Source: Alteromonas sp. V450 (GTDB lineage Bacteria; Pseudomonadota; Gammaproteobacteria; Enterobacterales; Alteromonadaceae). From it: a DNA stretch of 64,000 nucleotides. Made by a program: the position numbers and the translations under genes. The stretch is taken from positions 496,001 through 560,000 of the forward strand of contig NZ_MODU01000004.1 in the NCBI RefSeq assembly GCF_001885075.1. The letters are read 5' to 3'. Under the pieces are notes generated by a model. It ran no database searches and had not been told where the DNA came from. It saw only the letters and a list, made by a program, of their open reading frames with translations. This document shows, one piece after another, positions 42,306 through 53,508 of this stretch. Each line of letters begins with the position of its first letter. The first letter of the stretch is position 1.

Positions 42306-43253
42306 TTAATATTCAAACATTGCTGATATAGACTCTTCGTTACTAATGCGACGAATAGTTTCTGCAAGCATTTCAGATAAGGTAAGTTGTTTAACTTTAC
42401 CCATCTTTTTCATTTCACTGCTTAACGGGATTGAATCAGTAACAATAATTTCGTCGATTACTGATTCTTTCAAGTTGGATACAGCGTTCCCAGAGAAAAT
42501 AGCGTGAGTCGCATAAGCATAAACGCGACGTGCGCCATGTGCTTTAAGCGCTTCAGCAGCTTTCGCCAGAGTACCGCCTGTATCAATCATATCGTCTACA
42601 ATAATGCAGTCTCTATCTTTAACATCACCAATGATATTCATTACCTGAGCCACGTTCGCCTTTGGGCGACGCTTATCGATAATAGCAAGATCGGTATCGT
42701 TAAGTAGTTTAGCAGTAGCACGTGCACGTACAACACCACCGATATCAGGAGAAACGACTACAGGATCGGCAAAGTCACGTCTTACCATATCGGCAAGCAA
42801 AATTGGTGTACCGAATGCGTTATCCACCGGAACATCAAAGAAACCTTGAATTTGTTCGGCGTGTAGGTCGATAGTAAGAACGCGGTCAACACCTACGTTA
42901 GACAGGAAATCAGCCACTACTTTCGCAGTAATTGGCACCCGGGCTGAACGTACACGACGGTCTTGGCGTGCATAACCAAAGTATGGAATTACGGCTGTGA
43001 TACGACCAGCTGATGCGCGACGTAGAGCGTCGATCATCACGATAAGTTCCATAAGATTATCATTCGTTGGGGCACACGTAGATTGGATAATAAAAACGTC
43101 CGAGCCACGGACGTTTTCATGAATTTCTACGCTGATTTCACCGTCACTGAAACGGCCTACTTTGGCATTTCCAAGTTTGGTGTAGAGGCGATCGGCAACT
43201 TTCTGGGCAAGTTCTGGTACGGCATTACCTGCAAAGAGCTTCATATCTGGCAC
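42306..43253 (-). CDS. prs: Ribose-phosphate pyrophosphokinase
   Basis: A 315-residue enzyme making PRPP from ribose 5-phosphate and ATP for nucleotide, His and Trp synthesis. Visible are the ATP-binding [25 protein letters not shown], the cation-binding [17 protein letters not shown] and the PRPP loop [14 protein letters not shown]. Length is standard. It lies in the block lolB-ispE-(tRNA-Gln)-prs found in many gammaproteobacteria. Confidence 0.98.
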   Translation of the reverse strand: MPDMKLFAGNAVPELAQKVADRLYTKLGNAKVGRFSDGEISVEIHENVRGSDVFIIQSTCAPTNDNLMELIVMIDALRRASAGRITAVIPYFGYARQDRRVRSARVPITAKVVADFLSNVGVDRVLTIDLHAEQIQGFFDVPVDNAFGTPILLADMVRRDFADPVVVSPDIGGVVRARATAKLLNDTDLAIIDKRRPKANVAQVMNIIGDVKDRDCIIVDDMIDTGGTLAKAAEALKAHGARRVYAYATHAIFSGNAVSNLKESVIDEIIVTDSIPLSSEMKKMGKVKQLTLSEMLAETIRRISNEESISAMFEY

Positions 43254-43286
43254 AAGTGGTTCCTCAGTGCGTTGATAAAAGAGGTT

Positions 43287-43362
43287 TGGCTGGGGTAGCA
43301 GGACTCGAACCTACGAATGGCGGGATCAAAACCCGCTGCCTTACCAACTTGGCTATACCCCA
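43287..43362 (-). tRNA. tRNA-Gln (TTG), copy C
   Basis: 76 bases with encoded CCA and anticodon TTG. It differs from the operon copies (36298 and 36497) only in the T arm (GTAGGTTCGAGTCCTGCTAC against ATAGGTTCGAGTCCTGTTAC). It lies between ispE and prs on the same strand and is probably co-transcribed with them. Confidence 0.97.
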
Positions 43363-43397
43363 ATATTTTTTAGTAATTGTCCGATGTGGCGTACACG

Positions 43398-44276
43398 CTA
43401 TTTTTGTTGTTCTAATTTATCTAATAGTGGTGAGCGGTTCACACCTTTTGCGACGAAACTCTGCCAAGTTTTAGGCATTTGAGCCCTAACTTGTTCGGCT
43501 AAAGTGTAGTCAGAAAAAGTGGCAAACACACATGCACCTGTGCCCGTCATTCGCGACGGTGCGTAGTGTAACAACCACTGTAATAATTTTGCAACTTCGG
43601 GATAGCAATTCGCGACTAATTGCTGACAATCATTCCAAGTTTTTTCAAATTTGTAGTCTTCCCAGCGTATTGCGGGTGTATTTCTGGGCAAATCGGGAGA
43701 AGTAAATACTTCAGCTGTACTGACATGAACATTGGGATTGGCTACTAGAAAATACTGTTCTTTTTGAGGGGCTGGCGTGATGTCCTCTCCCACGCCGCCT
43801 GCGAAAGCCGTTAATCCTCGCACGAATATAGGTACATCTGCACCTAATGCTAGTCCTAAGTCGGCTAATTCGTCTTCGCCTAGCCCTGTACTCCATAAGT
43901 GGTTCAATGCTACCAGCGTCGTCGCTGCATTCGACGACCCCCCACCAATACCGCCGCCCATGGGAAGTCGCTTATCAATTGAAATAATGACGCCTTTATT
44001 ACATTGTGTTTTTGTTGCCAGCAGTCGCGCTGCCTTTACTATTAAATTGTCATCGTCTGGTACGCCATCCAGTGGTGTTTCCATGCGAATGGTTGTGTCG
44101 TCTGTGCTTACATTAAAGGCGAGTGCATCGCCATAGTCGAGCATTTGAAATAAGCTTTGAAGCTGGTGATAACCATTGTCATATCGGCCGAGTATATGTA
44201 GAAAAAGGTTTAATTTAGCGGGCGAAGGCCACCAATCTTTTTGTTTAGAAACAGATGTGTTCACTACAAAGTCCAC
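43398..44276 (-). CDS. ispE: 4-diphosphocytidyl-2-C-methyl-D-erythritol kinase
   Basis: A 292-residue GHMP kinase of the non-mevalonate isoprenoid pathway. It has WPSPAKLNLFLHILGRYDNGYH near the start, the ATP-binding PMGGGIGGGSSNAATTL and a C-terminal TGTGACVFA motif. Its start overlaps the end of lolB by 13 bases, as is common for this pair. Confidence 0.97.
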   Translation of the reverse strand: MDFVVNTSVSKQKDWWPSPAKLNLFLHILGRYDNGYHQLQSLFQMLDYGDALAFNVSTDDTTIRMETPLDGVPDDDNLIVKAARLLATKTQCNKGVIISIDKRLPMGGGIGGGSSNAATTLVALNHLWSTGLGEDELADLGLALGADVPIFVRGLTAFAGGVGEDITPAPQKEQYFLVANPNVHVSTAEVFTSPDLPRNTPAIRWEDYKFEKTWNDCQQLVANCYPEVAKLLQWLLHYAPSRMTGTGACVFATFSDYTLAEQVRAQMPKTWQSFVAKGVNRSPLLDKLEQQK

Positions 44277-44890
44277 TGATAAATTTTAATTTTAAGCTGT
44301 GTTTTGGGCATATCTGGTATTTCTTTCTGGGTAAGCGTTATGCTGTGAGGCAGCCATACAGAAGTTCCATCATCTAGCTCAACACTACCGTAGTTGCCGT
44401 AAGCTACCTGCCAATTGCGGCAACCTTGGCAGTAACTTTCAAGGGTATCAACCAACCCTTTCTCGGTTAACGTGAATTTATCCCCCTTTAACGGTAAGCC
44501 TTTTACCCAAGAAAGAAGTGAATCTACGGGAATGATCATGCCCGTAATTTGATAAATAAGTGGTTCAGGTAGAGCGTCAACATAGGTTTCACCATCAGCC
44601 TTTAAAATCGACTGGTGCTGACTTACATCAAGATTAACTAAGCTTACCCCTAAAAAATTTGTTAATCGAAAATCAAAATCGCCGGAATCGTTTTTCCAGA
44701 CTAAATTAAGGCTTGCCGCATCTTTTCCCTGACGGAATGCAATTTTTCCGCGCATTTCCCACTGCTGTACTTGGGCCACCTTCTCGAGTTGAACCGTGAG
44801 ATTTACCGCATTTTCTGGGCCTTTGGGGGCGGTTGTACATGCACTCAACACAAAGCAATAAATTAACACTAAGAAAATAAAGCGAATCAT
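44264..44890 (-). CDS. lolB: Outer-membrane lipoprotein receptor LolB
   Basis: A 208-residue lipoprotein with lipobox LSAC near residue 18. LolB takes lipoproteins from LolA and inserts them in the outer membrane. Typical segments are VQQWEMRGKIAFRQGKDAASLNLVWKNDSGDFDFRLTNFLGVSL and SLLSWVKGLPLKGD. It is divergent from hemA with a 130-base shared promoter region, the conserved arrangement in gammaproteobacteria. Confidence 0.95.
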   Translation of the reverse strand: MIRFIFLVLIYCFVLSACTTAPKGPENAVNLTVQLEKVAQVQQWEMRGKIAFRQGKDAASLNLVWKNDSGDFDFRLTNFLGVSLVNLDVSQHQSILKADGETYVDALPEPLIYQITGMIIPVDSLLSWVKGLPLKGDKFTLTEKGLVDTLESYCQGCRNWQVAYGNYGSVELDDGTSVWLPHSITLTQKEIPDMPKTQLKIKIYQWTL

Positions 44891-45020
44891 TTAGGTACGT
44901 TACCCGTATAAAAAACAACGCATTTAGTCATAACATTATGGGAACACAGTTTCACCAACACTTTCAATCATTTTGGGTTTTTCGTACAATGCCGCTCCGA
45001 CGTTGCCAGCACAGATTTTA

Positions 45021-46295
45021 ATGACTTTACTCGCCCTCGGTATTAACCACAAAACAGCACCAGTAGCACTTCGCGAAAAAGTGGCCTTTACACCAGATTC
45101 TCTGGTGGAAGCGCTTGCGAGTTTAAAAAAGCTGGAAGGCGTAGATGAGTCTGTGATTGTATCGACATGTAACCGCACTGAACTTTACGTTAATACACAA
45201 GATGATTCGGGACAAAAGCTCCTGCGTTGGTTAAGTGACTTCCATCATTTAGACGTAGAAGAAATAGCTAGTAACAGTTACGTGCTCGCGCAAGATGAAG
45301 CGGTAAAGCATATTATGCGCGTTGCCAGCGGCCTCGATTCACTGATCTTGGGTGAACCTCAAATATTGGGGCAAGTAAAACAAGCATTTGGCGATGCTAA
45401 GCATTCGGGCATGATCAGCAGCGAGTTCGATAAGCTGTTTCAACACACGTTTTCAGTGGCAAAGCGTGTTCGCAGCGAAACAGATATAGGGGCAAATGCG
45501 GTTAGCGTGGCTTATGCGGCGGTGCAGTTGGCAAAGCATATATTTGCTGAGTTACCCAAGCGCTCTGTGTTACTTGTTGGTGCCGGTGAAACCATTGAGT
45601 TAGTGGCTCAGCATTTGAAAGAGCAGGGGGTAAGCTGTTTGGCTGTGGCTAACCGTACAGTAGCCCGTGCAGAAGCCTTAGCTCAAACGCTAGATGCCAG
45701 CGTTTTCACGCTTTCTCAAGTACCTGAGCATCTGAAAGATTTTGATATTGTAATAAGTTCAACCGCCAGTCAATTGCCACTGATAGGCAAGGGAATGGTT
45801 GAAAAAGCGCTTAAGCAACGAAGAAACATGCCGATGTTCTTGGTCGACCTTGCAGTACCTCGCGATATAGAGTCAGAGGTAAACGAGCTTGGTGATGCCT
45901 ACCTCTACACGGTAGATGATCTTCAGCATATTGTTCAGAAGAATTTAGAAAACCGAGAACAAGCTGCGAAAGAAGCTGAAAAGCTCATCAATAAGCAGGC
46001 TGATGACTACATGACATGGAAGCAGTCGCAGCAATCAATAGATTTAGTAAGACAATATCGCCAAAAAGGCATGGCGCAGCGTGACGATATTGTAGAAAAA
46101 GCCAAAGCGCAGTTAGCTGAAGGCAAAAATGCTGAGGCAGTGTTGGAGGAAATGGCGTATAAGCTTACCAATGCGCTTTTGCATCCGACCACTTTGGCGT
46201 TACGTGAGGCAGCCATGCATGATGATCCGGCATTAAGTCGCTGGATGGGACAGGCATTAGATTTATCTGGCGTAGCGCCAGACGATAATAAATAA
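45021..46295 (+). CDS. hemA: Glutamyl-tRNA reductase
   Basis: A 424-residue enzyme for the first committed step of C5 tetrapyrrole synthesis, reducing glutamyl-tRNA to glutamate 1-semialdehyde. The start MTLLALGINHKTAPVALRE matches the family. Catalytic Cys is in STCNRTELY, followed by GLDSLILGEPQILGQVK, the NADPH-binding VLLVGAGETIELVAQHL and a C-terminal dimerisation helix region. A longer reading from 44973 is not supported. It is followed closely by prfA and prmC. Confidence 0.98.
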   Translation: MTLLALGINHKTAPVALREKVAFTPDSLVEALASLKKLEGVDESVIVSTCNRTELYVNTQDDSGQKLLRWLSDFHHLDVEEIASNSYVLAQDEAVKHIMRVASGLDSLILGEPQILGQVKQAFGDAKHSGMISSEFDKLFQHTFSVAKRVRSETDIGANAVSVAYAAVQLAKHIFAELPKRSVLLVGAGETIELVAQHLKEQGVSCLAVANRTVARAEALAQTLDASVFTLSQVPEHLKDFDIVISSTASQLPLIGKGMVEKALKQRRNMPMFLVDLAVPRDIESEVNELGDAYLYTVDDLQHIVQKNLENREQAAKEAEKLINKQADDYMTWKQSQQSIDLVRQYRQKGMAQRDDIVEKAKAQLAEGKNAEAVLEEMAYKLTNALLHPTTLALREAAMHDDPALSRWMGQALDLSGVAPDDNK

Positions 46296-46310
46296 GGTAA
46301 TAAAAAGCAT

Positions 46311-47396
46311 ATGAAAGAGTCGGTAGTGAGGAAACTCGAGCATCTCGTCGAGCGTTTCGAGGAAGTTCAGGCATTGCTAGGCGATCCTGAAGTTATCGGC
46401 GACCAAGACAAATTTCGCAACTTGTCTAAAGAGTTTAGTCAGCTTGAAGACGTGGTAGCAGGGTTTAACGCGTATCAGCAGGCTCAAGAAAACCTTGCGT
46501 CTGCGCAAGAGATGTTGAACGAAGACGATGCCGATATGCGTGAAATGGCGCAGGAAGAAATGAAAGAGGCCAAGGGCGAAATTGAACGTCTTGAAACAGA
46601 GCTTCAGGTTCTACTCCTCCCTAAAGATCCTAACGACGACAACAACTGCTTTTTGGAAATTCGCGCAGGCGCGGGTGGTGATGAAGCCGCAATATTTGCC
46701 GGTGATTTGTTCCGCATGTACAGCCGATATGCTGAAAGCCGTGGATGGCGTGTAGAATTGGTTAATGCCAATGAAGGTGAACATGGCGGTTACAAAGAGG
46801 TGATTGCTAATGTAAGTGGCGATGGTGTTTATGGCGTATTGAAGTTCGAATCGGGCGGACATCGCGTTCAGCGAGTACCTGAAACCGAGTCACAAGGTCG
46901 TATCCACACTTCGGCGTGTACCGTAGCCGTGCTGCCTGAGATCCCTGAGTCAGAGGCAATCGAAATAAACCCTGCAGAGCTTCGTGTTGATACTTTCCGT
47001 GCGTCAGGTGCTGGTGGTCAGCACGTTAACAAAACCGATTCTGCTATCCGTATTACTCACTTGCCAACGGGTTTAGTAGTGGAATGTCAAGATGAGCGCT
47101 CTCAACACAAAAACCGCGCAAAAGCGATGTCAGTTTTACAAGCGCGCTTGAACCAGATTGAAGAAGAAAAGCGTGCGGCAGAAGAGGCATCAACGCGTAA
47201 AAGTCTGGTGGGTAGTGGTGATCGTTCTGAGCGAATTCGCACCTACAATTTCCCTCAAGGGCGCGTGACGGACCATCGAATCAATCTAACTATTTATCGT
47301 TTAGATGAGGTGATCGAGGGGGATTTGAAACAACTGGTAGATCCTATCTTACAAGAGCACCAGGCTGATTTGCTAGCATCACTCTCTGATGAATAA
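46311..47396 (+). CDS. prfA: Peptide chain release factor 1
   Basis: A 361-residue class I release factor that reads UAA and UAG. The GGQ motif is in [19 protein letters not shown], and the preceding region has the RF1 signature [20 protein letters not shown]. It lies 15 bases after hemA and 18 before prmC, which methylates its GGQ glutamine, so substrate and modifier are co-expressed. Confidence 0.98.
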   Translation: MKESVVRKLEHLVERFEEVQALLGDPEVIGDQDKFRNLSKEFSQLEDVVAGFNAYQQAQENLASAQEMLNEDDADMREMAQEEMKEAKGEIERLETELQVLLLPKDPNDDNNCFLEIRAGAGGDEAAIFAGDLFRMYSRYAESRGWRVELVNANEGEHGGYKEVIANVSGDGVYGVLKFESGGHRVQRVPETESQGRIHTSACTVAVLPEIPESEAIEINPAELRVDTFRASGAGGQHVNKTDSAIRITHLPTGLVVECQDERSQHKNRAKAMSVLQARLNQIEEEKRAAEEASTRKSLVGSGDRSERIRTYNFPQGRVTDHRINLTIYRLDEVIEGDLKQLVDPILQEHQADLLASLSDE

Positions 47397-47414
47397 AAGT
47401 CACTGGCATATAAT

Positions 47415-48260
47415 ATGCGTATAGACGAAGCGCTATTATGGGCAACGCAACAACTAGAGGGTGGTGAGTCGCCCTCTGTTGACGCCAAAGTGTTGTTAGC
47501 GCACATCATAAATAAATCGCAGACCTACCTTTTTACCTGGCCAGATAAGTTGCTCAATTCCAATGAGATTAATGAGTTTGAGCTAGCGGTTGCAAGACGG
47601 AAACAAGGTGAGCCAGTCGCCTATATCATCGGAAAGCGAGATTTTTGGACATTAACGCTGTTCACTTCACCGCATACATTAATTCCACGCCCCGACACGG
47701 AAGTACTAGTTGAGCAAGTGCTGGCATGTGTGAGTAGTGAAAAAGACAAACCACTTACCATATGCGACCTAGGTACAGGCACTGGCGCTATTGCCCTAGC
47801 TTTGGCAAGTGAACTACCTAAATCTCGGGTAGTTGGCGTTGACTTTCTGCAAGAAGCCGTGGAACTAGCAGAGCGCAACGCAGCACATAACAAAATAAAA
47901 AACGTGCAATTTTTTCAAAGTGATTGGTTTGCACAGTTGCAAGGAAACGTGTTCGATGTCCTCGTTTCAAACCCCCCCTATATAGATGAGGCAAGCCCAT
48001 ATCTTCATCAAGGAGACGTGCGCTACGAACCGAAATCAGCGTTAACCTCGGCTGAAAGCGGTCTTAACGACATTTGCCATATTGCAACTCATGCTAAAAA
48101 CTATCTTACGCCAAAAGGTTTACTCGCCTTCGAACACGGATTTGACCAAGCGAAGCGTGTTCGCGAATTAATGAAAGCGTTGGGATTTGAAGGCGTGAAA
48201 ACAGTGCAAGACTATTCGGGGATAGACAGAGTAACGCTTGGGTTTATGCCCGCTTGCTAA
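47415..48260 (+). CDS. prmC: Release factor glutamine methyltransferase PrmC
   Basis: A 281-residue SAM-dependent enzyme that methylates the Gln of the GGQ motif of RF1 and RF2. The SAM site is CDLGTGTGAIALALA and the catalytic motif is VSNPPYID. The N-terminal helical domain has the usual RF-binding layout, and IPRPDTEVLVE is typical. It closes the hemA-prfA-prmC operon. Confidence 0.97.
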   Translation: MRIDEALLWATQQLEGGESPSVDAKVLLAHIINKSQTYLFTWPDKLLNSNEINEFELAVARRKQGEPVAYIIGKRDFWTLTLFTSPHTLIPRPDTEVLVEQVLACVSSEKDKPLTICDLGTGTGAIALALASELPKSRVVGVDFLQEAVELAERNAAHNKIKNVQFFQSDWFAQLQGNVFDVLVSNPPYIDEASPYLHQGDVRYEPKSALTSAESGLNDICHIATHAKNYLTPKGLLAFEHGFDQAKRVRELMKALGFEGVKTVQDYSGIDRVTLGFMPAC

Positions 48261-48402
48261 TATTGAGAATTAATTTAGTATTCTCTTACATACATGCACA
48301 AAACGTTTAGCGGCTTTTTTGTTTATCGTTTCTTGTTAAAACACAAAGAGTCGTACTCTTTATCCGCTTAAAATGAGCACTCATGAATACAGGAAGTTGC
48401 AG

Positions 48403-49965
48403 ATGAACGATGACTTTTTATTTGCCGACGATGATGTTGAGACTGAACTAGAGGATTTGGGAAGTTGGAAAGTACTCATTGTTGATGATGAGCCAGAGGT
48501 TCATGCGGTTACTAAGCTTGCGCTTAGCGACTTTGCCTTAAACGGTAAAACATTACAGTTTTTGAGCGCGTATAGTGGTGAAGAAGCAAACGCCTTGTTT
48601 AGAACACACAGTGACATAGCCGTTGTGCTGCTTGACGTTGTTATGGAAACGGACGACGCTGGATTAAAAGTGGCGGAGTATATCCGCAATGAATTAGACA
48701 ATCATTTTACTCGCATTATTTTAAGAACGGGTCAACCAGGGCAGGCACCTGAAAAAGATGTCATCATTAACTATGACATTAATGACTATAAATCAAAAAC
48801 AGAGTTAACTGCGCAGAAGCTTTTTACCGTGATGATTGCGGCGTTGCGTTCCTACCGCGATATTATCGTGATAGAAGAAAACCGCAGGGGGCTAGAAAAA
48901 ATTATCGATGCATCGGTGGACCTGTTTTCTTCTCGTTCACTTGAAAAATTCATGCAGGGCATCATTCAGCAGCTAGCGTCAATTCTGGGGTGCTCGAAAG
49001 ATGCGGCTTATATTACTACCGCAGTGGCTACAACTGCCAGAACGCTTAAAGCTTCAGCTGATGCGCCAGACCAAGATGAGCTGTATGTATTTGCTGGAAA
49101 TGGGGAATATGCTTCTAAAGAAGGGCAGGCGCTTCGCAACGCAATAACTGAAAAAGAATACGCCCTTTGTGTTGAGGCAATGCGTGAAAAGCAGATTGTT
49201 TATGCTGAAGATCATGTAGTAGCCTACTGCAACAGCAAAACCCACGATGGTGCATTGCTTTACTTGTCCGGCTTGCCACGTAAGGTGGGAGCCAATGATA
49301 GACATTTAATAAAGCGTTTCTCCGACAGCGTTCAGTTGGCATTTGATAACGTCCTTAAATCTGTAGAGATTGAAGCCACACAAAAAGAAATTATTGAACG
49401 ATTAGGTAGAGCATTAGAACATGAAACCAACGAGTCAAATCATATAAAACGTATGGTAGAAATGTGTGCGCTACTTGCTGAGAAAGTTGGCTTGCGTGAA
49501 CACGAAATAGAACAGCTTAGACTTGCTGTCCCGTTGCATGATATAGGCACATCTATTGTTCCCAAATCGATACTTTATAAGACTGGACCGCTTGACGACG
49601 ATGAAATATTTTCAATTCGCCGTCATGCAGAATTTGGGTATCAAATTCTCAAAGACTCAAGCAGACCTACCATACAGCTTGCCGCAACGCTAGCCAAACA
49701 GCACCATGAAAGATGGGACGGAGCTGGCTATCCCGACGGTATAGGTGGGCGCAATATTAAAATTGAAAGCCGAATTGCTACCCTTATTGACGTATTTGAT
49801 GCACTGCTTAACGAAAGGCCATATAAACCGGCGTGGAGCGCTGATAAAGTTGAAGCCTTGCTATCAAAAGAAAGCGGCAAGCATTTCGACCCGTTATTGG
49901 TAGAGGCGCTATTAAGTGCTCTGCCTGAATTTTTAGCAATTCAGGCGCGTTTTCCTAACGGATAA
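48403..49965 (+). CDS. Response regulator with DUF3369 and HD-GYP domains
   Basis: A 520-residue protein: N-terminal receiver (VLIVDDEPEVHAVTKL, phosphoacceptor Asp in VVLLDVVME), a central DUF3369 domain and a C-terminal HD-GYP domain with the HD pair in VPLHDIGTSIVPKSIL and the GYP part in HHERWDGAGYPDGIGG. Both motif sets are intact, so c-di-GMP phosphodiesterase activity is likely. It interrupts the usual prmC-sirB2-kdsA order. ATG 48403 has AGGAAG 6 bases upstream, better than the in-frame ATG at 48373. The sensor partner is not in the window. Confidence 0.92.
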   Translation: MNDDFLFADDDVETELEDLGSWKVLIVDDEPEVHAVTKLALSDFALNGKTLQFLSAYSGEEANALFRTHSDIAVVLLDVVMETDDAGLKVAEYIRNELDNHFTRIILRTGQPGQAPEKDVIINYDINDYKSKTELTAQKLFTVMIAALRSYRDIIVIEENRRGLEKIIDASVDLFSSRSLEKFMQGIIQQLASILGCSKDAAYITTAVATTARTLKASADAPDQDELYVFAGNGEYASKEGQALRNAITEKEYALCVEAMREKQIVYAEDHVVAYCNSKTHDGALLYLSGLPRKVGANDRHLIKRFSDSVQLAFDNVLKSVEIEATQKEIIERLGRALEHETNESNHIKRMVEMCALLAEKVGLREHEIEQLRLAVPLHDIGTSIVPKSILYKTGPLDDDEIFSIRRHAEFGYQILKDSSRPTIQLAATLAKQHHERWDGAGYPDGIGGRNIKIESRIATLIDVFDALLNERPYKPAWSADKVEALLSKESGKHFDPLLVEALLSALPEFLAIQARFPNG

Positions 49966-50014
49966 ATTGAAATGTTTAAACTGCGCGACGATTAACGCAG
50001 TAACGATAGTATTG

Positions 50015-50042
50015 GCGGGGGCTACAAAGCTCCCGCTTTTTT
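50015..50042 (+). terminator. Intrinsic terminator of the HD-GYP gene
   Basis: GCGGGGGCT-ACAA-AGCTCCCGC forms a 9-bp stem with one G-U pair, followed by six T residues, 49 bases after the stop. Confidence 0.88.
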
Positions 50043-50074
50043 AGTGAATAAAAATGATAAATTAGGACAATGCT

Positions 50075-51320
<1,246 letters not shown>

Positions 51321-51337
51321 GCAGGTGTTGATGGCGT

Positions 51338-51359
51338 ATGCCGGTGCAAGCACCGGCAT
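51338..51359. terminator. GC-rich stem-loop between convergent kdsA and 51382 gene
   Basis: ATGCCGGTG and CACCGGCAT pair perfectly around CAAG. It lies between two convergent genes without a clear T-run on either side, so it is a weak or Rho-assisted terminator at best. Confidence 0.5.
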
Positions 51360-51381
51360 GCGTATCAGGTGTGTGAGTTGC

Positions 51382-51666
51382 TTATTCCGTTTCAGAAACG
51401 GTTACGCGCTCTTCACCTTTTGTCATTGCTAGTAAGTTTCTATGAAGCTGTACTTGCGTCTCTTCTGCTAAAATTGCCTTTGACTGCTTTTTTACAACGA
51501 TATGTGCATCGTTTTCTGGCAATACTTCTGCCATTTTAACGCTAGTCATGGCGGTATTGATTAACGATTGTAGATTGATCTTTTCTGGTTGTGCGTTAGC
51601 ATTTGCAGCAGCGCTTGCAAAAGCCATTACAGAAACACTAGCTAAAAGTAATTTTTTCATTTTCAC
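51382..51666 (-). CDS. Small secreted hypothetical protein
   Basis: A 94-residue product with a clear signal peptide (MKMKKLLLASVSVMAFASAAANANA) and a mature part of about 69 residues that is helical, charged and without cysteine. No family is recognised. AGGTG lies 5 bases before the ATG. It is a single gene facing kdsA, with 210 bases between it and the divergent gcvA-like gene. Confidence 0.75.
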   Translation of the reverse strand: MKMKKLLLASVSVMAFASAAANANAQPEKINLQSLINTAMTSVKMAEVLPENDAHIVVKKQSKAILAEETQVQLHRNLLAMTKGEERVTVSETE

Positions 51667-51876
51667 ACCTAATAAAAATAATTAAAAATTTGTTTATGGT
51701 TGTTAAAATGTTTAACATTTAAGCGCCATAATATACTGAAATTAAATGTTCTTTCTTAATTTCGGGTAAATTATAGTCAGCTGGTGGTGAAAGATAAAAC
51801 GAGTAAAAGTATGGGTTGTCATTAGAAAAACTAATGTAATTGTCATGCTTCGGTCACACTGGATTAAAAACGATAT

Positions 51877-52779
51877 ATGCACCGACGTTTACCCCCTCTT
51901 AATGCCCTCAAATCGTTTGAAGCGGCTGCTCGCCATTTGAGCTTTACTAAAGCGGCTGACGAACTGTTTGTTACACAAGCTGCGGTGAGCCATCAAATTA
52001 AAGCACTAGAAGATTTCTTATCGATGAAGTTATTTCTTCGTAGAAATAGAACCTTGCTTCTTACCGAAGAAGGACAGGCATATTTCTTAGAGTTAAAGGA
52101 CATCTTCAAAAATTTACAAGACGCGACAGAAAGGCTACTTGCGAAGGGAAGTAAAGGTGCTATCACGGTAGCTATGCCACCCAGCTTTGCAAGCCAGTGG
52201 TTGGTGCCCCGCATTCATAAATTTAGTTTGGCGCACCCAGACATTGACGTACGCATAAAAGCTGTAGATTTCGACGAAGGCTTTTTAGAAGACGATGTAG
52301 ATGTTGCAATATATTACGGCAAAGGTCGTTGGGCGGGCCTGCAGGCTGACCAGCTTCACAGAGAGTTTCTAACACCGCTGTGTTCTCCAATGCTTTTTCA
52401 AGGCCCTAAACCTCTATCTAGCCTTTCTGATTTGCGGCACCACGTGTTGCTTCATGACTTAAGCCGTACCGCATGGAAAAACTGGTTGAAGCACGTAGGT
52501 GTGGTTGGCGTAAACGTTAATCAAGGACCGGTTTTCAGTCATTCCATGCTCGTTTTGCAGGCAGCGGCACTTGGTCAAGGTATCGCGTTGGGTAACACGG
52601 TACTTGCCAGGCCAGAAATTGAGGCGGGTAGGCTGGTCATGCCGTTTGAAGAACGCGTAGAGAGCCGTGATGCGTTTTATTTGGTGTGTGAAGAATCACA
52701 GGCTGAGTTAGGTAAAATAGCTGCATTTAGAGACTGGATCTTAGCGCTGGTTGAAGCAGAACAAGAGGACTTGCTGTAA
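51877..52779 (+). CDS. gcvA: LysR family regulator, GcvA-like
   Basis: A 300-residue LysR-type regulator. The helix-turn-helix segment PLNALKSFEAAARHLSFTKAADELFVTQAAVSHQIKALED is very close to GcvA, which controls the glycine cleavage system. The C-terminal effector domain is of normal length. In E. coli gcvA is also next to ygdD and rlmM, and the same order here (with a hydrolase gene inserted) supports the name. Confidence 0.88.
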   Translation: MHRRLPPLNALKSFEAAARHLSFTKAADELFVTQAAVSHQIKALEDFLSMKLFLRRNRTLLLTEEGQAYFLELKDIFKNLQDATERLLAKGSKGAITVAMPPSFASQWLVPRIHKFSLAHPDIDVRIKAVDFDEGFLEDDVDVAIYYGKGRWAGLQADQLHREFLTPLCSPMLFQGPKPLSSLSDLRHHVLLHDLSRTAWKNWLKHVGVVGVNVNQGPVFSHSMLVLQAAALGQGIALGNTVLARPEIEAGRLVMPFEERVESRDAFYLVCEESQAELGKIAAFRDWILALVEAEQEDLL

Positions 52780-52780
52780 T

Positions 52781-53473
52781 ATGAGTACATCGAATACCAC
52801 TACTGAACAACCTAGTTTTGACATTGAATTACATGCAGCCGATAAGCCAGCAGCGTGCTTGATACTCGGTCACGGAGCTGGTGCGGGAAAAGAACACGAG
52901 TTCATGCAGGACATGGCGAAAGCCCTTGTTGCTAAAAATATATCAACCGTGCTTTTTAACTTTCCCTATATGCAAACCATAAAAGCTACCGGAAAGCGTA
53001 GGCCTCCCGATAAAGCTGATAAACTTATGTCACATTTTATTGCCGTGATTGAAAACTGCAGTAAAGATAATAAAGCTCTGCATAACTTGCCTGTTTTCAT
53101 CGGTGGAAAGTCGATGGGCGGACGTATGGCGACCATGGTGTATGAAGCGGTGAGCAATGTAAAAGGCGCGATAGCGTTAGGCTATCCGTTCCACCCTCCT
53201 GGTAAGCCAGAAAAAACACGAACTGAACATCTGCAAACGGCGTCTAAGCCTTTGCTTATTATTCAGGGTGAACGAGATACGTTTGGTACAAAGAGCGAAG
53301 TAGAGGATTACAAAAAGCGCAGCGTTTTATCTAAAGACATTGAATGCGCCTATTTAGACGACGGCGATCACAGCTTTAAGCCTCGCAAAGCAAGTGGCAA
53401 AACGCAGGAAGAACATATTGTTACCGCTGCTAAGCTTACCGCTTCTTTTATTGAAGCCCATTTAAATAATTAA
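52781..53473 (+). CDS. Alpha/beta hydrolase of the KANL3/Tex30 type
   Basis: A 230-residue hydrolase-fold protein with LILGHGAGAGKEHEFMQDMA near the start, the nucleophile elbow IGGKSMGGRMATM (Ser), LLIIQGERDTFG (Asp region) and DDGDHSFKPRK (His). The catalytic triad appears intact; the substrate is unknown. It starts one base after the gcvA stop codon, so it is likely co-transcribed with gcvA. A longer reading from 52751 would overlap gcvA and is not supported. Confidence 0.85.
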   Translation: MSTSNTTTEQPSFDIELHAADKPAACLILGHGAGAGKEHEFMQDMAKALVAKNISTVLFNFPYMQTIKATGKRRPPDKADKLMSHFIAVIENCSKDNKALHNLPVFIGGKSMGGRMATMVYEAVSNVKGAIALGYPFHPPGKPEKTRTEHLQTASKPLLIIQGERDTFGTKSEVEDYKKRSVLSKDIECAYLDDGDHSFKPRKASGKTQEEHIVTAAKLTASFIEAHLNN

Positions 53474-53508
53474 TGGTTAATTAGAAATCAGAGCGAAAGA
53501 CTAATTTA

